The position numbers and the translations under genes are program-made. From positions 322,822,909 through 322,886,908 of the forward strand of contig OW240913.1 in NCBI GenBank assembly GCA_933207985.1: 64,000 nt of DNA, given 5' to 3'. This document shows, one piece after another, positions 33,031-45,565 of this stretch; position 1 is the stretch's first letter, and each line of letters begins with the position of its first letter. The stretch is from Pelobates cultripes. Lineage: Eukaryota > Chordata > Amphibia > Anura > Pelobatidae. The notes under the pieces are model-generated. The model was given only the letters and a program-made list of their open reading frames with translations. It searched no databases and was not told the DNA's origin.

Positions 33031-35761
33031 TTCTATCCAAAGACTACCCTGACATTATCTGGTTGGCTCTTCTTTCCATGAATAAATGCTAGTTTTCAAA
33101 ATAATTATTCCTAATATTAGGTCTTGTGTATTGGATTACAAACATATTAGCATTAATATATATACATACACATTTACATATACACAAAGATATTTAAACG
33201 CACTCAGTTCTCCATAAATATTTCATGCCATTTAAATTTTACACAAAAAACAAATAGAATAAGCAGAATTATTGATATTCTCTGGCAGTTTTCAACGCTA
33301 ATAAGTTTGGGTTATTGACCCGAGTTTCTATGGCCACTGGCTTATGTAATTAGAAGGAAAGATTAAAATGTTATCTGTGTGTTTTAGCAAATTTAGAGAC
33401 CCAAGCATATTTAACAACTCACCTACATCCCAAAATGGGGCATGATATTCAAAATCCAAATTGTATTCACAGAAAGGAATAGGTTCCATGACGAGTGCCA
33501 TGTTACGAAGAATAAAGGAAATGACATGTACAAAGCATATTTAAACAGAGCTGTATGCTTCATTCCTCTTTACAAAAGTCCCAAGTGATCATAACATTGA
33601 ATGCAATCTGGCATGACAGACAATTCAAGTTACACAATGTACTTGTTAGGTGTAAGATTATCCTAAAAGGTGCATTTAACGCAACAAAATAAAAAAATTA
33701 AAAATACATTCTTCCACAATGTTTTTTCCCCACTGATGAGTACGATTCCTGTCGTAAAACTTTAATATTGTATCTTCAATTTTAATTAATTATTCTTGGT
33801 AAATTACTTGTCAGTACTGTTTTGACAAAAATGAATTTAACTAACCCCTTGCCATGAGATGTCTAAATGTTGTTTACTTTCATTTTACCAGCACAATAAA
33901 TCTTTATACATAGCGGTAGATTGATCCATAAGTAGCTGGATTGCACAAATTCTATCAGACAAATATTACGTCACTAGGTGTGGTGTTCCAAAACCATGCT
34001 ATGCCAGATTATCTCATCAACTTGAATACATTTACTTAAACCCAAAGTGTTGCATAGATGTTTTTTTTATTGACAGAAGGATTGAATTTTATAATTGGAA
34101 CATACTTTCACAAGGGCTCATTGGATGGATACATATGGGCTACACAAATAACGAAAAGCTGGGTAGTCTGCAAAAGTAGGATCTTCAGCTTTCATTTGCA
34201 GGGGAGAAAGCCTAGTCGATTAACACACCAGTTTAAACCTCAGGGTCAGAGATTCTAAAGAATTCCATTATTGTGAGGTTAATAAAGTAAGCTCCATTGA
34301 GATTGGTAATGGAAGAATTTAATCATCAACTTTCAGTATGGCTACATTGAGGGGCTTTGAGGGGAAAAAAGGAGACTGTTAGATACAAATTGACTTGGTA
34401 GATACACAAACGCAGCCTTTTACAGCTGGCAAATAAATCTATGGATTCTGGAATATATAGAAATGACCACATTTAACTAAATTTGCAAATCTCATATTTA
34501 GGGAAATCCGGCTGAAATGTGGTCATTTCAACAGCATGAGCACAGCTCATTTAGTACCATCCTGAGTCTATTTAAAAATTGGATTTCTTCTTTCTTTGCC
34601 CGGTTTGTTTGTGAGCTTCTAACTATTATGTCTTCTCGGACTGAACACATTGATTTTGACACTTGCTTTTACAGCTGGCAAAAAAAAATCTATGAATTCA
34701 GAATCATATCTATTTTATAAAGTGTAAGCTGCCATCAAGCTAGACATCATGGTTTTCGAAATGCTTTTAGAAGAAATCTGAGTGGTATTTGCTTTCAAAG
34801 AAATCGGAGCTTAACCAGGAAAAGGCCGTTTAAACCATGTTTACATTGGTGTCTTAGCTCACAAAAAGCAAACAGCCATACGGAAAATGAAAAGAATAAA
34901 AAGAATTCGAAAATGTTTGTCTGAAATGGTAAATATTGATTTGCTCTCTTTTAGAGGAGATATTTCAAGTAAATATATATATAAATATCTATATATCTCC
35001 GCGCTGTGAATTATTTTGCAGGCTTGGTGGTTTGAGTATTGCAAGGGATAGGAAAGCAAACACATTCTTCGCAATCTAAGATGTTAAAATAACACAACAA
35101 ATGATAGCTTGATGTGAGAACAAGAGAAACAAGCCAAAAGCAAACACAGCAATGTACTAAAGGTCTCTCAAGCATCAAATGTCTAACACTTAGCTGTCAT
35201 CACAACATACAGATGATCCCACACTTTATTTTCATGAATGCATACTTTATAAGATGTTCCCACTTTTAATGATGTGACAATTCCAATTTTATAATATTAG
35301 TTGTTATTATTACTGTCACATAGCTCTATAAGGAGTATTTAAAAGCGTTTTAGGAAAGGGTAGGTGTGATAATGTAATTAAATAAAAATCTGATAAAGTG
35401 ACATCATTATCTGTTTATATATTATAAAATGGATATTTTCAAAATGGATATTTACTAGAATGTGAAAATTTGAAAAAGTCAGTGCTATTCCATAGAAGCT
35501 CAATTTTGGAATGATAACTAGAGCTTACAGAACCACTCTTTCAGAGTCGCTAGCACTTTAAAAATAAATACATTGGACAAACAACTAGTTCATCACCATT
35601 TAGTAGACTTACCTTACAGCCTATTAAATGGGGAATAAACCACAATCTGTATTTGGAATAGGGAAGTCTAAAGAAATCATTATTTAATACACTGTCCTTT
35701 TACAACTTCTATTTTTTTTACATTGCAAGCAGTTTGTCTGAAGAAATTATGGAAAGACCCA
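33031..35761. other. Unique-looking A+T-rich DNA
   Basis: No gene or repeat family recognised over 2.7 kb. A small inverted pair (ATGACCACATTT at 34463 and AAATGTGGTCAT at 34516) and a loose duplication of TACAGCTGGCAAA (34421 and 34670) were noted. Being poor in repeats, it is a fair place to look for conserved regulatory DNA. Confidence 0.45.
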
Positions 35762-36042
35762 AAGATTGATGACAGGTCTGCCATCAGAATTTTTTTGGGC
35801 CCCTTATGCAGCTCAAGGCCTGAGCCCCTGGGGCCTGCCCCTGAGTCTGCCCACAGGACCCACCCTGAGTCCACATACAAGGATAAAGTGTGTGTATAGT
35901 GGATGCAGTATGTGTAATAAATACAGTGTGTGCATAATGGAAGCAGAGTGTGTGTGTAAGAGATAGAGTGTGTTTGTAAAGTGAATGTTGTTTGCGTAGT
36001 GGATGCTGTATGAGTGTTTAAAGTGGATGTAGTCTGTGTAGT

Positions 36043-36225
36043 TATTTTTATTATTATTATTATTATTATTGCCATTTATATAGCGCCAACAGATTCTGTA
36101 GCTCTTTACAATATTATAAGAGGGGGAATTTAACTATAAATAGGACAATTACAAGAAAACCTACAGGAACAATAGGTTGAAGAGGACCCTGCTCAAACGA
36201 GCTTACATTCTATAGGTGGTGCAGT
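36043..36225 (-). mobile_element. L2-type LINE 3' end
   Basis: (TTA)n at 36046-36070, TATATAGCGCCAACAGATTC, then GGACCCTGCTCAAACGAGC. In minus orientation this is the L2 3' UTR and terminal microsatellite. Confidence 0.75.
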
Positions 36226-36259
36226 GTGTGTGTGCGTGTAAAGTGGATGCAGTGTAGTG

Positions 36260-37629
36260 CAGTGGTATTCAACCTTTTTCTACCTACCACCCACTAATGC
36301 ATCTTTCTTGATGGAAAAATGTTCTTACCGCCCACCAGTTTTCGCGCAAGTGCAGAATATTTTTTAGAAAGGAGGGTGTTTTAAAAAAAATAAATGTACG
36401 TACATTTATCTTTTTATTTCTACTTAATGCATGTTTATAATGTTTTTAACTTTATAAAGTTTAATGAGAAAGCAATAAAGTAAATTGAAATTACCTTTAC
36501 TAGTGATTAATGAGATCCTTGAGGTTGATGCTGCGAGACTAAATATTTGATATCTGGTTCGATTTTCGTAAGGAACAAACGAAGGTCTCCTCTTTCGGTG
36601 ATATTCAGACGATTTCTCTGTTTGCTCATAATATGATTTCTCATCTGTGCATCAGCTCCCCTCCTCTCCCTCTTCAATTCTTCTCCCCACCTTTTTTTTC
36701 TTCCTTTTTTCTATTTTTTAACCTTCCTTATGGCAATGCCCAGTAGGAAGGCTGAGCTAGGCAGCCCACTTACTATTATTAGCCAACAACAATTCTCTCC
36801 TTTTCCTTTTTATTATCATTCTGTCTCCTTTTTTACAAGTACTCTACTCCTTTATTCTCCTATTCTACAAGTACTCTGCGCCTTCTTTCTCCTTTTTACA
36901 AATACTCTGCTCCTTCTTTCTTTTATTCTACAAGTACTCTGCTCACAGACAAACACACACACACTCACAGACACACACACACTCACAGACAAACACACAC
37001 ACATAAACTTACAGATACACACATACACTTACAGACAGACACACATACACTTACAGACACACACACATATACTTACAGACACACACACACATACACTTAC
37101 AGACAGACATACATATACTTACAGACTCACACTTACACACACACAAATGATTAATATTAAATGTCCACCCAGCCTCCCTACCTGGACAGCTGGTGTGGGT
37201 CTGTCCCTGGGGTCCAGTGGGGCTTCACTTCAGCGGACGGCAGAGTTCAAATCCGAGGGGGCGAGGGAGCTCTAACTTCTCTGCTCTGCTCCTTCGCGGG
37301 CTGTCGACTGATGCCCAGAGCCGGAATATGATGTTATATTCCGGGTTCCGCGGAATCAGAAAACTTTGCGAGAGGGAGCAGAGTGGTTAGAGCTCCCTCG
37401 CCACGTCTGATCTTACCACTGCCGCACGCCATGCCGGGAGATCCAGAAGGTGGCCTGGCAGGAGGGAGTGCTTCCCTCCTGCCGGTCACTGAAATCTTGC
37501 GCCCGCATAGCCACTCGCACCCGGAGAAATCCTCAAAAAAAGAGGATTTAGCCGCTGAAATCCCGACCGCCCACCTGGAATCCTGAAACGCCCACTAGTG
37601 GGTGGTAGGGACCAGGTTGATGACCCATG
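36260..37629. mobile_element. 1.37-kb hAT non-autonomous element, exact 8-bp TSD
   Basis: Termini CAGTGGTATTCAACC and GGTTGATGACCCATG are inverted, and the homology extends through CTACCACCCACTA. Flanks are exact GTGTAGTG at 36252-36259 and 37630-37637. The interior holds a CA/ACAGAC microsatellite (36947-37145) and a GC-rich part (37190-37570). Its 181-codon frame (36730-37275) is Thr/His repeat sequence and shows no transposase motif, so the element is non-autonomous. Confidence 0.9.
36947..37145. repeat. CA-rich microsatellite inside hAT element
   Basis: ACACACACACTTACAGACAC-type repeats, period about 20-24 bp with CA runs. Confidence 0.85.
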
Positions 37630-38153
37630 GTGTAGTGGATGCAGTATGTGTAGTGGATGTAGTGTGTGTCTATTGCATTTAGTAGTTGTGTGTGTAACTT
37701 TATGAGCTGGGATAGGGGCTGTGTTCTGTGGGCAGTAAGGATAAGCATTATTTTAAAAAAAAATCCCTCCCTCTTACTCCCTGGTGTTCCGGTGTCACAG
37801 CAGTTTTCATAGTGAAGAAGGGGTCCAGCAGACTCTGTAATTCTCACATGTGTGTCCAATTTAATATATTGTATAGTATGGTATAGTATATATTATTTAT
37901 ATAGTGTATGATAGAATTTATCAAACAATGAATTTTAACTTAATTCACTATGAATAAATCCAGTTGGAGGAAAATCTGCTAAATAAACTTACCTACTGTT
38001 CATAGACAAGCCTACAGAAAATGCTCAGCAATAGGCTTAAAGTAACTTTAAAAATGTATGAAATGTTATGAATGTAATAAATAATAGAAAAATATACAAA
38101 TGATGTATTAAATATAATGTAATAATTGGGACATATTAGAGTGTACCATAGAA

Positions 38154-38563
38154 TTAAAGGAACTCTAAAGCGTTAGGATTATAAACCTGTATTCCTAAAG
38201 CTGTAGTGTCTTGTCTCTAAGTTTATAGGTCCTCCCACCCCACACCTGGTTGACATAAAAAGGGTTAAAAATCCTTTTTATTTAACACTTTTTCCCGTGC
38301 ACAGACAATCTCGGCGTTGCTTACCTCGCCTCCTCCCACTGCATCTAGTCCTCCATCCAATCCAATCCTCATCAAATGCTCTTCAAATTACCCCACTGGA
38401 TCGATTCTGTGTTTTACTCAGTCCCTGCAGCTGGAAGAACAACTGGCTGTCAGTATGACATGTGTGTTTAACCCAGCAATGTAGACAATGCAGTTGCCCC
38501 AAAATTAAACAGTTAAACATACATTGAGAGGAAGTGCCCTGGGTGATGTTAGTGGTCATTTAA
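38154..38563. mobile_element. T2-type MITE
   Basis: Starts TTAAAGGAACTCTAAAGCG (38154) with a subterminal hairpin GCGTTAGGATTATAAACC ... TATTCCTAAAGC. It probably ends at GTGGTCATTTAA (38563), a degraded end. It shares that TTAA with the next element. Confidence 0.6.
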
Positions 38564-38918
38564 AAGACACTCCAAACTCTTAGAGCACTATAGCTCACTG
38601 AAGTACTTATTGTGTGAAGACAACTAGTCCGGTTGCTTCCTGGTTTAATTAGCTCAGTAGAGCTAAACTCAAGAGACAGACAATTGTGCAGAGCACCTGC
38701 CTTGCAAAGACTTCTCATTGAGCTACATTGGGAAGTCTGCAAATGAAAGGGAGAGTTTGCAAAGGTTGCAGACATGAGATCTGCAGCTTTTGGCAACTGT
38801 TTTTAGATATGAAAAATATGCATAATTAAATGCATACATATTTTCATTGGGGTGTAGCTACTAAACAGTGATTTCTATTTTAATTTTAATTTATTTGGGC
38901 AGTGGAGTATCCCTTTAA
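38560..38918. mobile_element. T2-type MITE
   Basis: From TTAAAAGACACTCCAAACTC to GGAGTATCCCTTTAA (TTAA at 38915-38918), with subterminal hairpin TAGAGCACTATAGCTCA. A degraded inverted relative lies at 59590-59815. Confidence 0.7.
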
Positions 38919-39569
38919 TTTTTTCTCAATGGTGTTAGCTGTCATAAAGGTTCTAGGAGATTTTTGCAGCGATCGCTTGTGGTAGAATTGTCTACTATCT
39001 TACGTAATTGGATTCATTCACCATTTAGTTACATCCAGACAAGCTGAAATCCAGACTACATTCATGTAAAGTCAGAGTCAGTGTTTCAAAAAATACAGAC
39101 ATTGATAAACCTTGCGATTAATGTCTGGATTGTGTGATCCAAATATAATCTGGACAGAAGGCAGTTGGTCTTTAATGAATATTCCTGAAGATTATCATTG
39201 TAGGATGTGGAAAAATGGGGAAAGACCCCCATTTGATTTATTTATGGAAAATATTCCTGAGCCAAAAAAAAAAAGCCAACATATAAAGAAGTTGGGTATC
39301 TTTTTCAAATTACAAAAAGGAGATTTGTTTTTGTCTTTGATACATTCATTTTTGGATCATTAAACAGTTCATGCTTGTTTCTGAGAAATTACATATATAT
39401 ATTTGCAATGCTACTTCCAATTTCCTTTAATTAGATTTTACCGATTTTTAGCTTCACAAAATCAATTTGATGTATTCTGTAGTTGCCCCTAAAATGTTTA
39501 GGTTTTAACACACCGATAGCTGTAGTAAATGACTGCGTTTGAAGATGCAAGATATTACATTAACTGTTC
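38919..39569. other. A+T-rich DNA, no gene
   Basis: Nothing recognisable; the 83-codon frame at 39112 has no signature. Confidence 0.45.
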
Positions 39570-39577
39570 ATTTAAAT

Positions 39578-39714
39578 CAGGCTTCCCCAAACTCCGGCCC
39601 TCCAGATGTTGCTGAACTACAACTCCCATGATTCTATGAATGAAATAGATAGGCTGAGAATCATGGGAGTTGTAGTTCAGCAACATCTGGAGGGCCGGAG
39701 TTTGGGGAAGCCTG
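39578..39714. mobile_element. hAT-type hairpin MITE, exact 8-bp TSD
   Basis: A 137-bp near-perfect hairpin: CAGGCTTCCCCAAACTCCGG at the left mirrored by CCGGAGTTTGGGGAAGCCTG at the right, with arms of about 58 nt. Flanks are exact ATTTAAAT at 39570-39577 and 39715-39722. The near-identity of the arms suggests a fairly recent insertion, or pressure that keeps the arms alike. Confidence 0.92.
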
Positions 39715-39722
39715 ATTTAAAT

Positions 39723-41993
39723 AGTCACACACATAAAATTAACACTTGGTTTATTGTTTTGAAATTAAGTTTGTCTTTCTTGCTGCTCTTTCATTGTTTG
39801 TTGGGAAAGTGTAAACTGTTTTTTTTATTAACGCAGTCAAGCAAAGCTGTTGAAAAGCTCCACAATTATGTCAAGTGATCAATAAATCCCTTAAAGTGTA
39901 TCTGTCATCAACACGTTATATAATTATATTTAGAAAATGCTTTAAGCCCTGTAATGTCATTTTAATAAAAGTATGAATTTTATTAACACTAAACTTTACC
40001 AACAAAGAGCATCTGTTGCCTTCTACTAACATGAGTTTTTTCTTAGACTTTCATGCAAATTTCATTCATATCTGTGTGCGCAAATTTACTGTACGTAAAA
40101 TGCTTAAAAGCGCTTTCATACTCATGTCCCTACATAAAACTACCAGCCACTGCTATCACACTGCTACTCTCTCACTTTTTTTGTAACTTCACACAAATCT
40201 TTACACACACTTGCATTCCTCTTTAACATACACAAAATGGCTCCTTTTTGCCCTCCAAAACTTCAGGATATATTTTTTTTTATCCTTTTTTGGAATATCG
40301 CCGAATACTACTGACACTTTCACCACTGTGTCAAAAACACCCAAATCAGCTTCCTTGGTCCACAACACCACATACACTAATAGATTTCCCAAGTTTAAAA
40401 TGCATAGGGACGGTAAAAAAACAGTTGACATATCTACCCTTGGTAATTTATTGACAAATCTATGGATTCCATTCCCTCCCTGAAAGTGTGAATACACGTG
40501 CAAAATTTTATATTGTTTTGGAAAAAGTTGCAAAATGGAACCCTTGAGAAATAAATTTCTCTGCCAAAGGTTCATTCTGTCCATCTGCATTTCTACAGAG
40601 TGACTGTTAGTGGAGGTTCCCTCATTACCATGTTTTTTTTTTCAGTTCAAATTTAATGGCAGCATTCTATCAGCAAGGTTACTAGGAAGAGTAAGGAGCA
40701 TTATGGGTGAATCTCAAGGATTTTTATTCAAGCTGTTAATTCAGCAAGTACAGATATTTTATATAGCTGTACTTGATGAATGTGGCATACCCCAAGTTTA
40801 TGACAAAAATATAATTTCAACTTCTTTTCAAACTATTTTTATTGAACAGTATTTAAAAAAAAAAACATATTTCACATTAATTTGGTATATAAAGAAATCA
40901 ACATTTAACAATAGAAATGAGTAGAAATAAAAAGGGAAGGGGGAAAAAATAATGATCAAAAAGGAACAAAACAAAGAAAGGGAGGGAATTGATACTATTT
41001 AAATGTATAATAATATAGTGGATTTTTTTTTCCAGTCAAAATATAATACAGAGAGTAATATAACCAATTGTATGTCTAAATATACTGTATATCAATATGT
41101 AACAGGGTGTGTGGAATTGGCTACAGGAGAAACTCTTTACTTATATCATTTTCCCAGGAATCTCAATGAAACAGCAAATTCACTTTTTGAGGTGAGGGTT
41201 GCCGCAACGCCAGTCCATACCTTTTGTTATCGAGCATTAAATCAGTGCTTCCTTAATTGATGGTAAAGTAATTTCAGCTTCTATATTACTATTTCAAGCC
41301 TGATAGTATGCATATACTCTACAATATTTATATAAAGAATACAAAAAAATGATCAAAAAAATTTGAGCAGGCATCTCAAAACAGCAACCCATGTAATATG
41401 TTTCCATTTTATCTTGCTTTTACATGCTAGTTATGCATCAATTACTTCAAATAAATGTTGCTTTTAATAAGAAGCACTTGGTAGTGAAGAGGTTTATATG
41501 AAATTAGCATTATTGGAGGGCTACAATGTAACTAAACATTGTTGTTGTCTATGTGCAGCGCTTCATGATCGGAGTCCACTAATATTCACATTTAGATTTT
41601 CAGCAGTATAAAAATAATGCTGGCTCCAAAACATGAAAGTGATTGCAGCTCATTCCAGTGACCTAAACACTCCACAGATCTCAGTCCAATGGAGCCAATT
41701 TGGCATGGTGTAGTGTGGAAGGTTTGCAATATAAAAAGGGGTCCAATATTCCCTAAAAAACATTTCCAGCATCTTGGTGAATCCATGCCGTAATGATTTC
41801 AGGACATAAAGATTTCAAGAGAACCATTACCAATAACAACAAGACTCTAAGCCTGAAAGTTATTGAAAATGTCAGTTATGTATAATAACACGAAGAAGCA
41901 TTTGTAATCCTTTAACAATCTCTACGAAAGGTTGCATACATAGACATATCTCTTTAAAAATAGCACTGTACGTGCCCGTGTTTCTATTTCAAT

Positions 41994-41994
<1 letters not shown>
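39723..41994. other. A+T-rich DNA, no gene
   Basis: TTAAAGTGTATCTGTCATC at 39892 resembles a T2-type end without a partner. A poly(A)-rich patch lies at 40855-40990. The 129-codon minus frame (40590-40201) shows no recognisable domain. Confidence 0.4.
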
Positions 41995-42035
<41 letters not shown>

Positions 42036-42050
42036 ATTATTATTATTTTA
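41995..42050. repeat. (TA)n followed by (TTA)n microsatellite
   Basis: About 17 TA units run straight into ATT/TTA units. The (TTA)n part could be the last trace of an L2 3' end, but the rest of the L2 end is absent. Confidence 0.95.
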
Positions 42051-43923
42051 TGAATTTTTCATTCATTCATGTATACAAACTTACATACATTCAAAATTAG
42101 CACTTTTGAGAAAAATCCAGCATATGTCGTTTGTTTATCTCAACAATATTCAAATCCCTGAGCTAATGCTGACGTGATGACAAAAGTACAGAGGTATCTT
42201 TTTCAAGAAGACTGAAGTGTCACTTTGTCTACATTGTTAATCAAATCAATAATTGGCTTGTTCTCTAAAAAGTGAATTGTAGCGAATTGCTTAGTGAATA
42301 GCAAGTTTCTCCAATTCATCAAGATTTCCTATTTTGGCTTTAATTTTGAGATTAATTTTGAGATATGGTTTTTAATTCAGTAAAGTTTATTGTTTATTGA
42401 ACTAATCGATCTCAACACATGGAAAAGAGTATTGTGGATCCAAAGTGTAAGATCTCGATGTTTCTGTGTGTTTATGTTTACGTATATGTACATGTGTGAG
42501 GCAGAGAGAGAGAAAGAGAGAGGGATGAAATGTGCTTTATGGCAAAATTAGTGCCAAAATAATAACAGGATTCTGGAAATCTAACATTATTTTTCTATAA
42601 AACATGGCTTACAGTTTTATGTTTCCTAAACTATATGATTTAGATTTTACAAAATATATATTAAATGTTTATTTAAAAGATGCAAGTGCATAAATAGTGA
42701 TATACTCAGAAGCTGCAACTTTAGAAGACACAAATACATAATTCAAGATTCAAACTTGTTACAAAACACACCCGCAGCTTTGCTGATAATTGACGTCTGA
42801 GGATACGAGCACTTGGTCACTATGAATCAAAGTACAAAACACAAACTTATAGAATTTGTCACAAATCTCTGATTTCACGCAAAAGTAGAGTACTAGTTGT
42901 TTTTGTGGGGGTTTTTTTATATAAGAAGTGTGTAATTAGACCTTTTACCAGCACTTAGAACTTGGACTTATTTTATTCAGAGGTCTAAGCACACACTCGG
43001 ACAAGGAGCGTGTGCTTAGCGCTCTAAATAGGTGGGATAATTTAATTGAGAGGGTTAAGCACATACTCACATGGGAAAATCAAGAAGGAAATTAAACAAG
43101 CAGCATTATTTGCATACTTATACTTTTTTTTTCAGTATCTACTTTGAAAGTGCATAGTCCACAATGTAAGGCACTTTAGAAGGGTTAATTAGCATTACCG
43201 ATAATAATAAATGTGTGTTTTACAGTTCAAACTGTAATGCAGATCAGCTCAATAGCACATAAAATAGTCTACATTTTTACGTAAAATGCCATTTTGCTTA
43301 TTCCTGTGAGCAGGTTAAAAATAAAATCTCACAAAATCTTAAAAGCTACCAATAAAAGAAAAGCATTAAGCTTTTTCATTCCTTAGTGTCATTGTGAAGT
43401 ATAGTGTGCACATCATATTTGGTTTCTCGTATTAAGTTACATTTAACATGTCATGCCAATCAGACAATGTAGGAATTTAGTTACAATCAGATAATCTCTC
43501 CCCGAAGGCCAAAACAGGAATTACCTGATAGCAACCAAACTAGTCTTCAAAATTGACAAAAGCTTATGAAAGATAAACAAAATGGGTGGAAGGGTTAAAA
43601 CTGGAAGATGACTAAACGTAAAGTGTAGAAAATAAAACTTCTCCGCCCCATAAAATGTTGGCCACAATATATACTTTTATGGATTGTGTCAGAAACCACA
43701 ATAGCTAGCTCTACCACTTGATAATTAATCTAGGCAATGAAAGATCCTGAAAATGATCTGTAAATTGCTACAAGCAAACACTTTGTTAAATAATCATACC
43801 AATATTAATGCAAATTATGTTTCCTTGCTGTGTAACATTATAAAGTAGATTGATTTGGCCTGAGTTAAAATTAACCACCCCAAAAAACAAAAAAAAATAC
43901 ACGATACACAATAAAGTGAGGAC
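42051..43923. other. A+T-rich DNA, no gene
   Basis: At 42970-43075, TCTAAGCACACACTC and GTTAAGCACATACTC form an imperfect direct repeat around a small hairpin (AAGCACACACTC with GAGCGTGTGCTT). No gene. Confidence 0.45.
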
Positions 43924-44374
43924 TTAAAGGACCACTCTAGGCACCCAGACCACTTCAGCTTAATGACGTGGTCTGGGTGCCAGGTTCAGCTAGGGTTAAC
44001 CCATTTTTTCATAAACATAGCAGTTTCAGAGAAATGAATGGGTTAAGCCTTCCCCTATTTCCTCTAGTGGCTGTCTCATTGACAGCCACTAGAGGCGCTT
44101 GCGTGCTTCTCACTGTGATTTTCACAGTGAGAGCACGCCAGCGTCCATATGAAAGCATTATGAATGCTTTCCTATGTGACCGGCTGAATGCGCGCGTGCG
44201 CATTCAGCCGACGGGGAGGAGAAGAGGAGGATCGGAGGAGGAGAGCTCCCCGCCCAGCGCTGGAAAAAGGTACGTTTAACCCCTTTTCCCCTTTCCAGAG
44301 CCGGGCGGGAGGGGGAGGGCACTATAGTGCCAGGAAAACGAGTATGTTTTCCTGGCACTATAGTGGTCCTTTAA
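43924..44374. mobile_element. T2-type MITE, complete, paralogue of 13046 copy
   Basis: A 451-bp element with TTAA at 43924-43927 and 44371-44374. It has the same termini (TTAAAGGACCACTCTAGG and TAGTGGTCCTTTAA), hairpins and GC-rich core as 13046-13547. It is shorter by several deletions, for example around 44033 and in the GCGCGCGTGCGC region. Near-identity over long stretches points to a young subfamily. Confidence 0.9.
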
Positions 44375-44490
44375 AGTGGGTTTCAAATTATAGGTCAGAA
44401 TAAAAGCATAGATTAATTTTTCCAGTTCAACTATTTTGAGTTTCAATTTGAAATTCACTTTGAATTCTGACTTCAGTGTATAACCCTAAT
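44375..44490. mobile_element. Right arm of hairpin-MITE host
   Basis: CAATTTGAAATTCACTTTGA then TTCTGACTTCAGTGTATAAC, the same right arm as at 13605. The T2 element at 43924 is therefore inserted in a copy of this family, whose left arm is degraded. Confidence 0.6.
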
Positions 44491-45150
44491 GGACAGACAG
44501 ATGCAACTATTATGCAACACAATTAGTATTCCACCCTGGCAGTTCAGCCCTGGCAGCATGGTTTGGGGATATTGTGGGGCTAATGGTGGAGAAGTGGCCA
44601 ATAGCCACAAAGGAACTAGTACACTACAACACTCATGTTCCGGCGCAAACGATAGATGGGTGCTGACCCTCTGAAATATTGGGGGGGGTCACAGTATTAT
44701 TGCTATTGGGAGGTGTGAGGTCTGTCTAATTATATGCTACATAGAAGGGTACTAGGATGGGAAATTACCACGGGAGGTTAGGGATGATTGTCAGAGTTTG
44801 ACTATACGAGGTATCTGTGGGCACTACGGTCCCTGCTCTAAACAAATACTGAAGCACTAACGTCAGTTCACAGTCCTTACCAGGTGAGCTGTACAGACTG
44901 CTCCACTCATGGTCACAGGGGAACTACTGCGGGTACCTGGGGAAAAGGTCTGTTTTTTTACATTGTTCATGGGGATTATCCTCTACCCACTCCTATTTCT
45001 GCATCTTTTCTTCCTATTCTATCTCCTAGGCTTCCCTGATTCCTCTTGCTTAGTGTTCTGGGGGGAGGCGAAGAGAGGACCCACTATTCTTTCTCCAATC
45101 CTTGGGGACAGTTGTCCAGTATCCCGCACTAGATAACTTTGGTAGGACTT
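44491..45150. other. No recognisable gene
   Basis: Could be decayed upstream L1 sequence, since it adjoins an L1 endonuclease relic, but no motif proves it. Confidence 0.35.
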
Positions 45151-45159
45151 CCATCAGGG

Positions 45160-45565
45160 TTAAAATGGCTAGCTGAACTTAACCTTCTTATACTCAACTG
45201 CAATGGTTCAATATCCCGGAATTGAAACACACTCCATTCCTGTATATTTAAACTAATTTCAAGGAGGAATCTGCAACTATGCTCCAAGGCATTTCACTTG
45301 GGACATTTTGACAATACTGAAGGACAAAAATGGCTGGACTGACTATATCTTCTCCAATCTCATTTAATTTCATTAATGGGGATTGAGAAGGAACCAGGGG
45401 GCAGGTACTTATCCTAGAAGGGCCTCATTGCAGAACACAAATATACCCTTGTGTCAATGTATGTCCTTAACAGAAAGCTGCACTGCAAAGTATCCTAGTA
45501 TGATGGTCACCGCACCTCGGTTTACCTTCTCTGTCTTCAATTTTGGTAAAGCACACAGAGTTGCA
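45160..45565 (+). pseudogene. L1/Tx1-type ORF2 endonuclease fragment
   Basis: Frame-shifted reading shows the start of ORF2 (LNCNGFNIPE near 45194). A degraded catalytic QETH region follows (MLQGISLGTF, about 45279-45308). Next comes KEPGGRYLS with GLIAEHKYTLVSMY (about 45390-45460), where the family has the NIYAPN-type block. Reverse transcriptase sequence does not follow. Dead fragment. Confidence 0.6.

Larger units (their letters stand above)
35762..37860. repeat. Older GT-rich repeat element, twice interrupted
   Basis: Begins with GGGCCCCTTATGCAG/GGGGCCTGCCCC-type sequence and continues as irregular repeats of GTGTGTAGTGGATGCAGT (35885-36042). It resumes at 36226-36259 and 37638-37700, then runs to a CCCTCCCTCTTACTCCC stretch. 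An L2 3' end and a hAT element are inserted in it. Not coding. Confidence 0.65.

Noticed and set aside
34463..34530. ATGACCACATTT/AAATGTGGTCAT inverted pair as a MITE
   Set aside because: Arms are only about 12 bp and no target duplication was seen.
36730..37275. 181-codon frame as a hAT transposase or captured gene
   Set aside because: Much of it is CA-repeat translation (Thr/His); no hAT dimerisation or catalytic motifs.
40201..40590. 129-codon minus-strand frame as a gene
   Set aside because: No domain, overlapping plus frames of similar quality, no splice or promoter context.
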